A stretch of 56,435 nucleotides of DNA, from assembly GCA_938045565.1 (NCBI GenBank), contig CALIAZ010000040.1:1-56435 (forward strand). The letters run 5' to 3'. Under the pieces are notes generated by a model that did not search any database, was not told the DNA's origin, and saw only the letters and a program-made list of their open reading frames with translations. How positions within the stretch are numbered: the first letter of the stretch is position 1; every line of letters starts with the position of its first letter. This DNA comes from an uncultured Atopobium sp. (GTDB taxonomy: Bacteria; Actinomycetota; Coriobacteriia; Coriobacteriales; Atopobiaceae). Made by a program: the position numbers and the translations under genes. Below, piece by piece: positions 24,918 to 34,073 of the stretch.

Positions 24918-27497
24918 ATGCGTGTCAAGAAAGTTTTGAGCATTTTATTTGCTCTTGCTCTTGTGTTGAGCAGTCTGCCTGCATCTGCAATTGCTGAATC
25001 TATTGAAGATGCAGGTAAATATTCGGTTGTTGTTTCATACGTTAATGTACTGAACAATGAAGAGATTCATGCGCCTTCAAAGCAAGTTGTAAATGAGGGA
25101 GAATCTTGGTCAGTTGCCGCTCCAACAATTACCGGCTATAACCTGGAAGATCCTGCTCAAACAACCGTTACTGGCGTTGCTTCTGGTTCAGATCACTACA
25201 TTAAACAGACCGTCTATTATACGCCTAGCTCTGTTCCCTACACCGTTAAACGCATGAAAGAGATGACTACCGGAAATTATGTTGAGGCGTCCTCCGAACA
25301 AAACTACGGTGTACCCAATTCAATTGTTACTGCCTCTGATGTTACCTATCCAGGTTTTGTACGCACAACTACAGACCTTTCGCTCAAGGTTACCGCAGAT
25401 GGCAAGGCTGTTAAGTACATTTACTATGACCGCAATCCTCGCAGCGCAATTTATTTCTCAACTTCCGGCAGTGAGCTATCCCCTGTAATTGGAAATCCGG
25501 GAGATGCTGTTCCTGCCGTCCCCAATCCAACACGAACTGGTTATACCTTTGCTGGTTGGGACCTTAATGACGATGGTATTGCAGATTCTTTGCCTACCAC
25601 CATGCCTCAAGAGCCTGTTACTGCAAAGGCACTTTGGACTCCAGCAACAGCAACGTATCACTACGCCTATTTTATTCAGGATCCAAACAACCCTTCTAAC
25701 TACAACTACGTTACAACCACTGCAGCTTCTGGAACTGTTGGAACAATGACTGAAACTGCTCCCGTTCAGCCAAATACAGGCGTTTTCCGCTTTGAAACAT
25801 ACAGCCACGAGAGCGATCCAACTCCTATTGCAGCAGATGGTTCCACCACTATTAACGTTTACTACAATCTTGCAACTATTACCGTCAATGTGCGTCCAAA
25901 GAGAAACGGTTCCATTCTTGCAACGCTGACGCTTCGTTATGGTGACTCGTTTAATCCTTACGCTATCAACCCCAATACCGGCAACAAGTACAGCGACGAC
26001 ATGCTTGCCGCCATGCGTGCAGACGACCCTTCTGGAACCTACTATTGGTACGGCATAATCCCTGGTGTTTACGGTACTGCAACCACCACCCAAGCAAAAA
26101 CAACTGACCCGGGTTCTAAAATCACTGCAGATAATGTGCTTGAAATTTACGGACGCTATACCAATTTCACTACTCTTGGTCCGCGTTACCGCTTCTACTA
26201 CTATCAAAACCTTGATGGCACCTATGATATGGGCGGAGACCACACGCTTTCACGATCTGGCATGATTACAGAAATTTCAAACAACAGTGGTGATGGCTAT
26301 CTTGAGAGCGAGAATAGACATCCTGGCTTCTCGTATGACGGCTACCGCACGAGCATTGGTCATTTTGATGGAACCAATTACGATGCACTTAGTTGGACCA
26401 GTTGGCAGCCATACAACTACGATTATCTCATCACTAATTACAATTCCAACCTGATCGAGCACCGCTATAAGCGCAATACCTATACCGTTACCTACGTAAG
26501 CTCTGGTACAACTGTTGCTACGCGCTCCCATCTCTTTGGAGAGCCCTTTAATGCCAGCTCCGATGTTCCTGGTGCCTCTTTAACTTCACCACGTCCTGGT
26601 TATGTTTTCAAGGGCTGGTACGACAACTCGGAAACTGTGGGCACTCCTATTACCGACACCACTATGCCTGCAACCAATACCGTGTTGTACGCCAAGTGGG
26701 CACCTCTGACCGCAACCGTTACCTTTGACTCTGAGGGTGGCTCACCAGTCAACTCGCAGGAGCTTACCTACGGAGACGCAGCTACCAAGCCCGCTGATCC
26801 AGTACGAGAAGGCTACACCTTTGCTGGTTGGATTCTCTACACCAACGGTAACCCCTCTGTTTACAGCTTCTCCGCAGCAGTTACAGGTGACATTACCCTC
26901 CACGCACTCTGGAAGAAGAACGACTCCTCCGTCTCCTACACGGTCATTCACCAGACAGACGATGGTCAGATTCTCTCAACCACAACTGAGACCGCTCAAA
27001 TTGGCTCTCTTGTCAGCAAGTGGGCTCTCGACGCAGCTGATCGCGGAGACTACGCCTATGTAGACGTTTCTTCTCGCTCTATGGTTCTTGATGAAAATGC
27101 CCAGAACAACGTTTTGACCTTCACGTATAGCAAGGAGGCTCGCTACACCTATACCGTCCATTACGTTGACGCACAGACCGGCGAGCAAATCCATTCCGAC
27201 GATGCAATTGGCAGCCAGACGCTCAACCTGCAGAATGTTTCTGCTCGTGAGATTGATGGCTACACACTTCAGGGTGATAGCACCGGATATGTTTCTGCTG
27301 ACCAGCTTGAGTATACGTTCTACTACACAAAGAACCCTGTGGTTCCTGCGGCTCCTCAGGCCCCAGCAAAGCGTAAAAGCGCTCTACCCGAGACTGGCGA
27401 TGCTTCAAGCGTAATTCTTGTTATCACAGCCCTAACCTCTGTGGCTTTCTTGGGAACTTCTCTTATTTTGCGTCGTAGGAAAAGAACCGAAGCATAA
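24918..27497 (+). CDS. LPETG-anchored surface protein with InlB and MucBP-like repeats
   Basis: 859 residues. A signal peptide is visible (RVKKVLSILFALALVLSSLPASAIA, about 2-27; shown in parts: basic start, long hydrophobic core, ASAIA cleavage site). InlB/Listeria-Bacteroides repeats occur at about 205-240 (GYTFAGWDLNDDG), 560-595 (GYVFKGWYDN) and 600-665 (VTFDSEGGSPV...GYTFAGW). MucBP-like units follow at about 670-800 (YTVIHQTDDGQIL; YTVHYVDAQTGEQI). The C-terminus has LPETG, a hydrophobic helix and RRRKR, so it is a sortase substrate fixed to the cell wall. Probably an adhesin binding host glycoprotein or co-aggregating bacteria. Ribosome site GAGGAG. Bidirectional terminator at 27521-27550. 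Confidence 0.9.
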   Translation: MRVKKVLSILFALALVLSSLPASAIAESIEDAGKYSVVVSYVNVLNNEEIHAPSKQVVNEGESWSVAAPTITGYNLEDPAQTTVTGVASGSDHYIKQTVYYTPSSVPYTVKRMKEMTTGNYVEASSEQNYGVPNSIVTASDVTYPGFVRTTTDLSLKVTADGKAVKYIYYDRNPRSAIYFSTSGSELSPVIGNPGDAVPAVPNPTRTGYTFAGWDLNDDGIADSLPTTMPQEPVTAKALWTPATATYHYAYFIQDPNNPSNYNYVTTTAASGTVGTMTETAPVQPNTGVFRFETYSHESDPTPIAADGSTTINVYYNLATITVNVRPKRNGSILATLTLRYGDSFNPYAINPNTGNKYSDDMLAAMRADDPSGTYYWYGIIPGVYGTATTTQAKTTDPGSKITADNVLEIYGRYTNFTTLGPRYRFYYYQNLDGTYDMGGDHTLSRSGMITEISNNSGDGYLESENRHPGFSYDGYRTSIGHFDGTNYDALSWTSWQPYNYDYLITNYNSNLIEHRYKRNTYTVTYVSSGTTVATRSHLFGEPFNASSDVPGASLTSPRPGYVFKGWYDNSETVGTPITDTTMPATNTVLYAKWAPLTATVTFDSEGGSPVNSQELTYGDAATKPADPVREGYTFAGWILYTNGNPSVYSFSAAVTGDITLHALWKKNDSSVSYTVIHQTDDGQILSTTTETAQIGSLVSKWALDAADRGDYAYVDVSSRSMVLDENAQNNVLTFTYSKEARYTYTVHYVDAQTGEQIHSDDAIGSQTLNLQNVSAREIDGYTLQGDSTGYVSADQLEYTFYYTKNPVVPAAPQAPAKRKSALPETGDASSVILVITALTSVAFLGTSLILRRRKRTEA

Positions 27498-27520
27498 CAG
27501 AAGGCTCTAATGCAATTACA

Positions 27521-27550
27521 AAAACCCGGGTGCGAGGCACCCGGGTTTTT
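27521..27550. terminator. Bidirectional terminator
   Basis: AAAAACCCGG (27521-27530) pairs with CCGGGTTTTT (27541-27550), with an inner TGC/GCA stem. It has A-run and T-run flanks and can serve both the adhesin gene (+) and trmL (-). Confidence 0.85.
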
Positions 27551-27601
27551 GTTTGCGTATTCTTGAAGTGGCTGCAGGCAGGCACAACTCTAGCCAGAAA
27601 A

Positions 27602-28285
27602 CTACTCCCCCGCGTCCATTCCTGGAAAACCAATCTGCCGTAGCGCTTCGTACAGTACAATAGCGGCAGCGTTTGAAACGTTAAGCGCACTGACCGAGAA
27701 CTCATTGGGATCAATAAAGTTTCCGCAGATATCCTGCTGCAAAAGTGCTGGGTGGGAGTACTGATCATCGCCATCAAGCGCATCGTGCTTTTGGCTCCAG
27801 TCCTCACGGTTGACCAGACTAGCGGAGTCTTGCAGCATTGGGATTCTCTCGCACTCGTCTGCGTACTTGGCCAAGAGTTCCTCGGATAATCCCAAGCTTT
27901 CCTTACCAAAGATGAGGTAATCCCCATCGCAATACGTTGCCTGTATGTAGATCTTCTTAGCCTTCTTGGTAAGGAAGTGCAGCGGAGATCTACCGTCTGT
28001 AAAAGCGCTGTCGACCGTGGCAACAGCGTCGTGTGCAGTGCCCGTAGCAGGTGAGCCAGATGCTTGGGCCAGACCGTTCTTCTCCAGAAATTGATCCCAG
28101 TTATCGTAGACAGAAACGTTAAGGCTTTGCCAGTAGGCCATACCTGCTCGTTTGAGGCTTTTGTCATCAAGCGAGAAACCCAACGGGCCCACCAAGTGCA
28201 GATGAGTTCCGCTAACCACGCAGGTACGACCAATGTTTCCCGTATTTGCGGGAATTTCGGGCTCTACCAGTACAACGTTGAGCAT
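27602..28285 (-). CDS. trmL: tRNA (cytidine(34)-2'-O)-methyltransferase, TrmL-like (SPOUT)
   Basis: 227 residues. The fold is recognised by VLVEPEIPANTGNIGRTC at the start, LVGPLGF, IFGKESLGL and the knot-forming end FSVSALNVSNAAAIVLYEALRQ. TrmL methylates the wobble ribose of certain Leu tRNAs. It is longer than the usual ~155-160 residues because of two insertions: one of about 25 residues after residue 70 (containing SGSPATGTAHDAVATVD) and one of about 35 residues after the substrate loop (about 150-185, with NREDWSQKHDALDGDD). The insertions lie outside the SAM knot. It is 3 nt downstream of the phosphate transporter gene and probably co-transcribed. Confidence 0.88.
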   Translation of the reverse strand: MLNVVLVEPEIPANTGNIGRTCVVSGTHLHLVGPLGFSLDDKSLKRAGMAYWQSLNVSVYDNWDQFLEKNGLAQASGSPATGTAHDAVATVDSAFTDGRSPLHFLTKKAKKIYIQATYCDGDYLIFGKESLGLSEELLAKYADECERIPMLQDSASLVNREDWSQKHDALDGDDQYSHPALLQQDICGNFIDPNEFSVSALNVSNAAAIVLYEALRQIGFPGMDAGE

Positions 28286-28288
28286 GGG

Positions 28289-29284
28289 TTATGCCAGAGC
28301 AAAACTGGTCAGGAAAGCAATGAGTCCGCCAAGTGCCATAGTAGCTGGCAGCGTTACAAACCAAGCAGCAATAATCTTGCGCGCAACGCCCCAGCGTACG
28401 GAGCTACGACGACGAGCAGATCCTGCACCCATAATGGACGTAGTGATGACCTGTGTAGTAGAGACTGGTGCTCCAAGTGCAGTCATGAGCTCAATTGCAA
28501 CGGTAGAACTTGTCTCGGCGACAAAGCCAATAACTGGTGTGAGCTTAGTAACACCATCGCCAACGGTACGCATGATGCGGCCGCCACCAATGGAGGTACC
28601 CAAAGCCATAGTAGTTGCGCAGAGAAGCTTGACCCACAGAGGGATGCCGGTAGAAGGGTCGTGAAGACCTGCGGTAACCAGCGCCAACGTGATGATTCCC
28701 ATAGTCTTCTGAGCATCATTATTGCCGTGGCTGTATGCCATAAAGGCAGCTGAGAGCACCTGAAGACGGTGGAACAGGCCATGTGCCTTTTTAGGTGGCC
28801 AGTCAGCAAAAATCTCAAACACCAGCTTCATAATAAAGTAGCCCAGTGCCATACCAATAAGCGGCGAGGTAAACAGAGGAATAACAACCTTCTCCACAAC
28901 GCCAACCCAGAGGATGTGACCAGTGCTACCGGTAAAGACGATGGTTGCACCGATAAGGCTGCCGATAAGTGCATGCGAAGATGAGCTTGGGATTGAGAAC
29001 CACCAGGTAAAGAGGTCCCAAACAATGGCGCCCATCAGTGCAGCAAAAATAACGTAAAGCTGTAGCTGAATATCAACCAGACCAGAAGCAATTGTCATAG
29101 CAACTTTCTCGCTCATAAGCGCACCGACAAAGTTCATGATAGCGGACATGATAATTGCTGTGCGTAGAGGCAAAGCCTTGGTATACACCGTGGTAGCAAT
29201 AGCGTTTGCGGTGTCATGGAAGCCGTTAATGAACTCAAATATCAGAGCGGAAACAAGTACCGCAATAAGCAGGATACTAGCCAT
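28289..29284 (-). CDS. pit: Inorganic phosphate transporter, PiT family
   Basis: 331 residues, about ten membrane segments. The two duplicated signature motifs are present: GFHDTANAIATTV near the N-terminus and SHGNNDAQKTMGII mid-protein. It moves phosphate (often as metal-phosphate) in symport with protons or sodium. The gene overlaps the upstream DUF47 gene by 8 nt, the usual Pit/DUF47 pairing. Confidence 0.93.
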   Translation of the reverse strand: MASILLIAVLVSALIFEFINGFHDTANAIATTVYTKALPLRTAIIMSAIMNFVGALMSEKVAMTIASGLVDIQLQLYVIFAALMGAIVWDLFTWWFSIPSSSSHALIGSLIGATIVFTGSTGHILWVGVVEKVVIPLFTSPLIGMALGYFIMKLVFEIFADWPPKKAHGLFHRLQVLSAAFMAYSHGNNDAQKTMGIITLALVTAGLHDPSTGIPLWVKLLCATTMALGTSIGGGRIMRTVGDGVTKLTPVIGFVAETSSTVAIELMTALGAPVSTTQVITTSIMGAGSARRRSSVRWGVARKIIAAWFVTLPATMALGGLIAFLTSFALA

Positions 29285-29900
29285 TTTTCACAATGACATT
29301 CTGGACAGCGTTTGCAACGTGCTTGCAAGCATCAAGGGTAGATTCAAGCCTATCCAAAAGGCTCTTCCATTTAAGAATTTCAATTGGATCATCAACATTT
29401 CTGAAGATAGAGCTCAGAGCGTTGCGGTAGACAACGTCCCCCTGGTCCTCATACTCATTTGCCGAGCGTGTGTGGCGAATGACCGAATCGTCCTTGTGAT
29501 AATCAGGGAGACGATCAAAGGCCTTCTGCAGCTCCTCTGAAGCAAACAGAATGAGATGAGCTACCTGAACAGCCTCTGGACGCATCTCTTTGATGTCATA
29601 CATGCTGAGGTGAGCAGAAACACTCTCAATACCGTCTGCAATCTCGTCCATAAGCAAAGCAAGACGCGAGATGTCCTCGCGATCAAATGGCGTGATAAAA
29701 GACGTGTTAAGGGTAGAAATAATCTTTCCTACCTGGTCGTCACAAAGCGTCTCATAGTTCTTAATCTGAACATCATAATCTTCTGGACTTGGGAATGACT
29801 CCATGTAAGAGACAAACAGTTTTGCTGTAGAAACAATCAGTGCAGAAAACTCAGAGAACATGCTGTAGAACTCATCTTCTCTACGAGAAACACGACTCAT
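29277..29900 (-). CDS. DUF47 / PhoU-like phosphate transport regulator
   Basis: A 207-residue, all-helical, acidic protein (MSRVSRREDEFYSMFSEFS start). Repeated D/E-rich helices such as LMDEIADGIESV correspond to the metal-binding helices of the PhoU-like fold. DUF47 proteins are encoded with Pit transporters and are thought to regulate them. First gene of the DUF47-pit-trmL unit. Confidence 0.9.
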   Translation of the reverse strand: MSRVSRREDEFYSMFSEFSALIVSTAKLFVSYMESFPSPEDYDVQIKNYETLCDDQVGKIISTLNTSFITPFDREDISRLALLMDEIADGIESVSAHLSMYDIKEMRPEAVQVAHLILFASEELQKAFDRLPDYHKDDSVIRHTRSANEYEDQGDVVYRNALSSIFRNVDDPIEILKWKSLLDRLESTLDACKHVANAVQNVIVKNG

Positions 29901-30050
29901 ATGACGCCCTTCACTTGGACTTTGTGATTACATACACAGACACATTTAGTATAGCTGTTTAAGGTGCGTATGCTGGGGATGATAATAATTTCAGACTTTC
30001 TATAGAGAGACTGTCATTCATAATAAGATATGGACTAGGGAGATCAGATC

Positions 30051-30404
30051 ATGCGAGAAAAGTTGTTTGAATACGTTGCAAATCAATACGGTATAGACCC
30101 TGACTATCCCTTCTCAACAGCTCCAACCTATGCGGTTTTACGTCATCCCCACAATAACAAGTGGTTTGCGCTTGTTGCCGATGTACCTAGTAAAAAGCTA
30201 GGCTTGAAAGAATTCAAACACTACGATCTTGTTAATGTAAAAATAGACGATCCATTTCTTCTGGAAATGCTTCTACATCAAGATGGTTATTTGCCTGCGT
30301 ACCACATGAATAAAGAGCATTGGATTTCCATACTTTTGGATGGCTCCATTGACTTTGATGAGCTCTGCCAATGGATTGATGCGAGTTATTCGGCAACGAA
30401 CTAA
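30051..30404 (+). CDS. MmcQ/YjbR family protein
   Basis: 117 residues. The fold is recognised from PYPF-like DYPFSTAPTYAVLRHPHNNKWFAL, followed by VNVKIDDPFLLEMLLHQDGYLPAYHMNKEHWISILLDGSI; WISI and the YHM segment are typical. CyaY-like fold, DNA-binding proposed for the family but function unproven. Ribosome site AGGGAG. Confidence 0.88.
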   Translation: MREKLFEYVANQYGIDPDYPFSTAPTYAVLRHPHNNKWFALVADVPSKKLGLKEFKHYDLVNVKIDDPFLLEMLLHQDGYLPAYHMNKEHWISILLDGSIDFDELCQWIDASYSATN

Positions 30405-30472
30405 CGAATATCTTCTTAAGTGATTGGGTAAGAACCAGCAATCCGTTAACCAACCATTGGAGGCTACTTTAC

Positions 30473-30757
30473 ATGACAGAAAAGCGCACCATTACGTTTA
30501 ACGAGAACTTCTTCAACAAGATGGGACAGATTGGCAGCATACTATCAGTCATGATGTATGTTTCTTATATCCCTCAAATTACCAATAACCTTGCTGGAAA
30601 CAAAGGTAGTTTTATCCAACCACTAGTTGCTATGATTAACTGCACCGTGTGGTTTGTTTACGGCGCTTTCAAGAAAGAGCGCGATGTTCCTATTATGATT
30701 GCTAACGCCCCAGGCATTATCTTTGGACTTGTAACTGCAATAACTGCGCTACTATAA
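30473..30757 (+). CDS. SemiSWEET-type sugar transporter
   Basis: A 94-residue protein with three hydrophobic helices. The PQ motif is in SYIPQITNNLAG (about 28-39), and the third helix has IANAPGIIFGLVTAIT. Bacterial SemiSWEETs dimerise to form a sugar uniporter. Its ribosome site is GGAGG. It lies between a YjbR gene and a small membrane protein gene, all on the plus strand. Confidence 0.85.
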   Translation: MTEKRTITFNENFFNKMGQIGSILSVMMYVSYIPQITNNLAGNKGSFIQPLVAMINCTVWFVYGAFKKERDVPIMIANAPGIIFGLVTAITALL

Positions 30758-30802
30758 GCAAAGAAACACGCAACAAGTCAACTTAGCAAATAAGGCGGTC
30801 AT

Positions 30803-31216
30803 ATGGCACTTATGGATGTCTATAAGGTTATCTGTATTTCTATGGCTGCCTTTTACTTTTTTACGGTGTATCTGCTTCTTGGAAAGAGGAACTTGAGTAA
30901 AATTTTTAAGCACACAAACTTTGATCTACTCCGTTTTGGAATGCTCATGCTCTTCTATATCTTTGTGGGCATCGCATTTTTTATCGCCCTAATGTTTCTT
31001 ACTACCGAAGTCTCGCTGAAACAGCAATTTCTTGTTCCAGCCTTTATGGGCATTGGCACCCTTATTATTGTCTGTGGCGTCTTCACGCAAATAGCCAAAC
31101 ACTCTACTCATGAGGCCCTGCAGACTATTAGGGACATAGCTGTGCCTCTTATCTGGGGCATTACATCGTTTGCGTATATGCAAACCGCTCTCTATTTAGT
31201 AGGCCTGGCAAAATAA
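30803..31216 (+). CDS. Hypothetical four-helix membrane protein
   Basis: 137 residues with hydrophobic segments at about 8-27, 42-66, 76-98 and 108-132 and few charged residues. No family recognised. Its stop is 46 nt after a segment that reaches the first of two 33-bp direct repeats (31222-31254). It follows the SemiSWEET gene by 45 nt and may be co-transcribed. Confidence 0.65.
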   Translation: MALMDVYKVICISMAAFYFFTVYLLLGKRNLSKIFKHTNFDLLRFGMLMLFYIFVGIAFFIALMFLTTEVSLKQQFLVPAFMGIGTLIIVCGVFTQIAKHSTHEALQTIRDIAVPLIWGITSFAYMQTALYLVGLAK

Positions 31217-31221
31217 CCGCA

Positions 31222-31254
31222 CGATGTTGCTACGTCGCTCAGTTTAATCTGGGC
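31222..31254. repeat. 33-bp direct repeat, copy 1 (downstream of acyltransferase)
   Basis: Identical to 32325-32357 at 32 of 33 positions. Read on the minus strand it would encode AQIKLSDVATS, the same as the N-terminus of the acyltransferase, but it has no start codon and lies just past that gene's stop. Confidence 0.85.
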
Positions 31255-31262
31255 TCTTGCCC

Positions 31263-32369
31263 TTAAGCACCCGACTGCTCTTCGGAAGACTTCTGTACTT
31301 CGGAAGATTTCTGCTCTTCAAGAGCCTTCTGACGGCGCTTTTTGAGGTATCTTCCAAGCGGTGCAGTAATAACAAAGTGATTCACAAACGCTCCGCAAGT
31401 TGCTAGCAAAGCTGCAGCCAGTGCATTTGCATAAGGATGCCATGATGGGAAGTACTGGACTAACGCCTGCTGAATTGGAAAAGCCCAAAGGTAAATACCA
31501 TAGGAAAGCTCAAATTTGGTGCCAAACGTACTAAAGTGGTTACCCATTCCATACGCAAGACAGAAGCAAGCAACAGGAAAAACCGTCAGCATTGCCAGAT
31601 TGTCGATGCCACCAAAGACCATAACAAACCACAGAACAATCGAGACAAAGCCTAAAACAGGCGAGATAGTGACGTGGTCTCTAAATACCCAAATTAAAAT
31701 ACCCAGATAAAATAGAAGAACCGCACGCACAACGCTTAGCTGAAGCGGAGAAAACTTCACGTAATACACTGCCGCTAACGCAAAAACAGGTACCGAGAGC
31801 AGCAAAAACTTCTTTTTATCAAACTTGGTGAGCTTATAGCTGATAAAACACAGCACGTAGCAGATAAACTCAACGGGAAGCGTCCACAACGCAGCATTAA
31901 CCACGTCGCCCGAAGGATTGTTAGTAAACACTCCTGGCAACTGATGAACCATAATTAAGGCGCCATTGAGCAGGTACTTATACGTCTGTGGATTAGTGAA
32001 ATATTCCGCAGGTGAAAGTGTTGAGAGTATTGGACCAAGCACAAAAGCGGTCAAAATCACAACAAACAAAAGCTCGGGAAAAAGCCTTAAAACTCGTGCC
32101 GAGAAGAACTTCTTTGGTTCAGGATAATGCTCACAACTACGAGCAATTAAAAACCCGCCAAACAAGAAGAAGATGCCAACGGAAACACCGCCGGGACTCA
32201 AACGATCCCCAGTTAGCTTCAGCAAATAGCTGCCAGCATCACCGCCCAAGACTACTGAGTAGCAGTGAGAAACAATAACCATTAGCGCAGCAATAAACCT
32301 CATAAAGTTCAGGTTATTGACACGCGATGTTGCTACGTCACTCAGTTTAATCTGGGCATTTCTCGCCAT
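31263..32369 (-). CDS. Acyltransferase family protein (OafA/YrhL-like)
   Basis: A 368-residue membrane protein with about ten helices. LNFMRFIAALMVIVSHCY holds the conserved Arg and His of acyltransferase-3 proteins. These O-acylate cell-wall sugars, polysaccharides or lipids. Its start codon follows directly after the purN stop (no gap), with GAGGTAGG inside the end of purN as ribosome site, so it rides on the purF-M-N transcript. The charged Glu/Ser tail (EEQKSSEVQKSSEEQSGA) is low complexity. The gene is flanked by 33-bp direct repeats, one inside its own 5' end. Confidence 0.85.
   Translation of the reverse strand: MARNAQIKLSDVATSRVNNLNFMRFIAALMVIVSHCYSVVLGGDAGSYLLKLTGDRLSPGGVSVGIFFLFGGFLIARSCEHYPEPKKFFSARVLRLFPELLFVVILTAFVLGPILSTLSPAEYFTNPQTYKYLLNGALIMVHQLPGVFTNNPSGDVVNAALWTLPVEFICYVLCFISYKLTKFDKKKFLLLSVPVFALAAVYYVKFSPLQLSVVRAVLLFYLGILIWVFRDHVTISPVLGFVSIVLWFVMVFGGIDNLAMLTVFPVACFCLAYGMGNHFSTFGTKFELSYGIYLWAFPIQQALVQYFPSWHPYANALAAALLATCGAFVNHFVITAPLGRYLKKRRQKALEEQKSSEVQKSSEEQSGA
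32325..32357. repeat. 33-bp direct repeat, copy 2 (inside acyltransferase 5' end)
   Basis: One mismatch to 31222-31254. It covers codons for AQIKLSDVATS near the acyltransferase N-terminus. Recombination between the two copies would delete almost the whole gene. Confidence 0.85.
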
Positions 32370-32984
32370 TTACTTGCCTACCTCTATGCGAACCTTTTGG
32401 CCCTCAACGTGAACTCTGTCCTGTGCAAAAAGCTGCAACACCTCAGGATACAGCTTATGTTCTACCTGGTGAATTGCCTCTTCAAGCTGGTCAACAGTCC
32501 AGCCCTCCTCAACCACAACAGGTCGCTGAGCAATAATGGGGCCGCGGTCGTAATCAGCGTTTGCCAGATGAACGGTAACGCCCGTCACCTTGACTCCGTA
32601 CTCAAACGCATCCTGAATAGCGTGCGCGCCGCGGAAGCTTGGCAACAGCGCCGGGTGTAGGTTGAGCACGCGATTAGGGAAGCTCTCCAGAATAGGAGCG
32701 CCCACTTTGCGCATGTAGCCGGCCATAACAACGTAATCAACGTTATAGCGCTTGAGCTCGGTGGCAATAACCATATCTGCAACAAACGGATCCTCGTACG
32801 TCTCTTTTGAGAGCGTCAGAGTTTGCAGACCGGCCGCCTCTGCCCTCTTCAAACCATATGCGCTAGAACGAGAAGAAACTACCAGTTCAATAGTTGCATC
32901 TAACGTGCCAGCATCAATGACATCGATAATAGCCTGAAGGTTGGTGCCCGAACCAGAAAGAAGAACGCCAAGCTTAATTGGCAT
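32370..32984 (-). CDS. purN: Phosphoribosylglycinamide formyltransferase
   Basis: 204 residues from the ATG at 32984, chosen because GGAAAGGTGG precedes it and because the sequence then starts MPIKLGVLLSGSGTNLQ as in the family; an upstream TTG start (33041) is unlikely. Catalytic block NLHPALLPSF.GAHA, then GVTVHLANADYDRGPII with the catalytic Asp. It transfers a formyl group from 10-formyl-THF to GAR (step 3 of purine synthesis). Overlaps the purM end by 11 nt. Confidence 0.95.
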   Translation of the reverse strand: MPIKLGVLLSGSGTNLQAIIDVIDAGTLDATIELVVSSRSSAYGLKRAEAAGLQTLTLSKETYEDPFVADMVIATELKRYNVDYVVMAGYMRKVGAPILESFPNRVLNLHPALLPSFRGAHAIQDAFEYGVKVTGVTVHLANADYDRGPIIAQRPVVVEEGWTVDQLEEAIHQVEHKLYPEVLQLFAQDRVHVEGQKVRIEVGK

Positions 32985-34062
32985 CGTTGTAGACCACCTT
33001 TCCGGTGCCTGAAATAATCTGACCCATAACAAATGGCTCAAAGCCCTGTTCAGAAAGGGCCTCTGCTACGTCGTCAACGTCATCCATGTCCACAATCAGG
33101 GCCATGCCAACGCCCATGTTGAAGGTGCGATACTGCTCATCAAGAGACAGGTTTGCGGCGTTAGAAACGTAAGAAATAACAGGTGGAATATCCCATGCAG
33201 GACCAGCGTCTCCACCACGATCAACCTCTGCATCAAGGTGAGAAGGAAGTGCGCGATTAAGGTTCTCGGTGATGCCACCACCGGTGATGTGTGCCATAGC
33301 CTTGATAGGTGCGCCTGCACGAAGAGCAGCAAGCAATCCACCTGCATAAATGGTGGTTGGACGCAAAACGGCATCTGCAAGTGACTCGCCGTTAAGCTCC
33401 TCCATCGGCTGGTTGAGCTCCTCGACCGTCTTGCCCTCAATGGCCACCTTACGTACAAGCGAATATCCGTTGGAGTGAATGCCAGAGGAAGGAAGTCCCA
33501 GGATGATATCACCCTCACAGACCTTCTCGGGACCTAGGATCTTTGGTTTGTCCACAACGCCTACAACAAAGCCAGCCAGATCGTAGTCATCAGGGTTCAT
33601 AACGCCTGGATGCTCGGCCATCTCGCCGCCAACCAGCGCACAACCGCTCTTGCGGCAACCCTCTGCAATACCGCCAACAACCTCGGCAACAGCCTCAGCT
33701 TTGAGCTTGCCCACGGCCACGTAATCCAAGAAGAACAGAGGCTCAGCGCCCATAGGGACAATGTCATCAACGCACATTGCAACCAGGTCCTCGCCCACCG
33801 TGTTGTGACGGTTGAGCAGCTGAGCAATGGCAAGCTTGGTGCCAACGCCGTCGGTGCCGCTGACCAGCACGGGCTCCTCCATATCCTTCAGAGCCGCGGC
33901 CGAGAAGCAGGAGCCAAAGCCGCCCAGGCCGCCAATGACCTCGGGACGAGTAGTTGTAGCAACAGCAGCTTTGATGGCGTCAACCGCGCGAGCGCCCTCA
34001 TCAACGTCAACGCCTGCGTCGGCGTAGGTAATCTGCTTGGCTGGATCAGCGGAAGTGATCAT
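32974..34062 (-). CDS. purM: Phosphoribosylformylglycinamidine cyclo-ligase (AIR synthetase)
   Basis: 362 residues. Family hallmarks: YADAGVDVDEGARAVD near the N-terminus, GGFGSCFS, VSGTDGVGTKL, CVDDI, LDY.A.GKL and GLPSSGIHSNGYSLVR. Closes the imidazole ring (FGAM to AIR, ATP-dependent). It starts 11 nt after purF and overlaps purN, so purF-M-N form one operon. Confidence 0.95.
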   Translation of the reverse strand: MITSADPAKQITYADAGVDVDEGARAVDAIKAAVATTTRPEVIGGLGGFGSCFSAAALKDMEEPVLVSGTDGVGTKLAIAQLLNRHNTVGEDLVAMCVDDIVPMGAEPLFFLDYVAVGKLKAEAVAEVVGGIAEGCRKSGCALVGGEMAEHPGVMNPDDYDLAGFVVGVVDKPKILGPEKVCEGDIILGLPSSGIHSNGYSLVRKVAIEGKTVEELNQPMEELNGESLADAVLRPTTIYAGGLLAALRAGAPIKAMAHITGGGITENLNRALPSHLDAEVDRGGDAGPAWDIPPVISYVSNAANLSLDEQYRTFNMGVGMALIVDMDDVDDVAEALSEQGFEPFVMGQIISGTGKVVYNDAN

Positions 34063-34073
34063 TGTTTCTCCCC

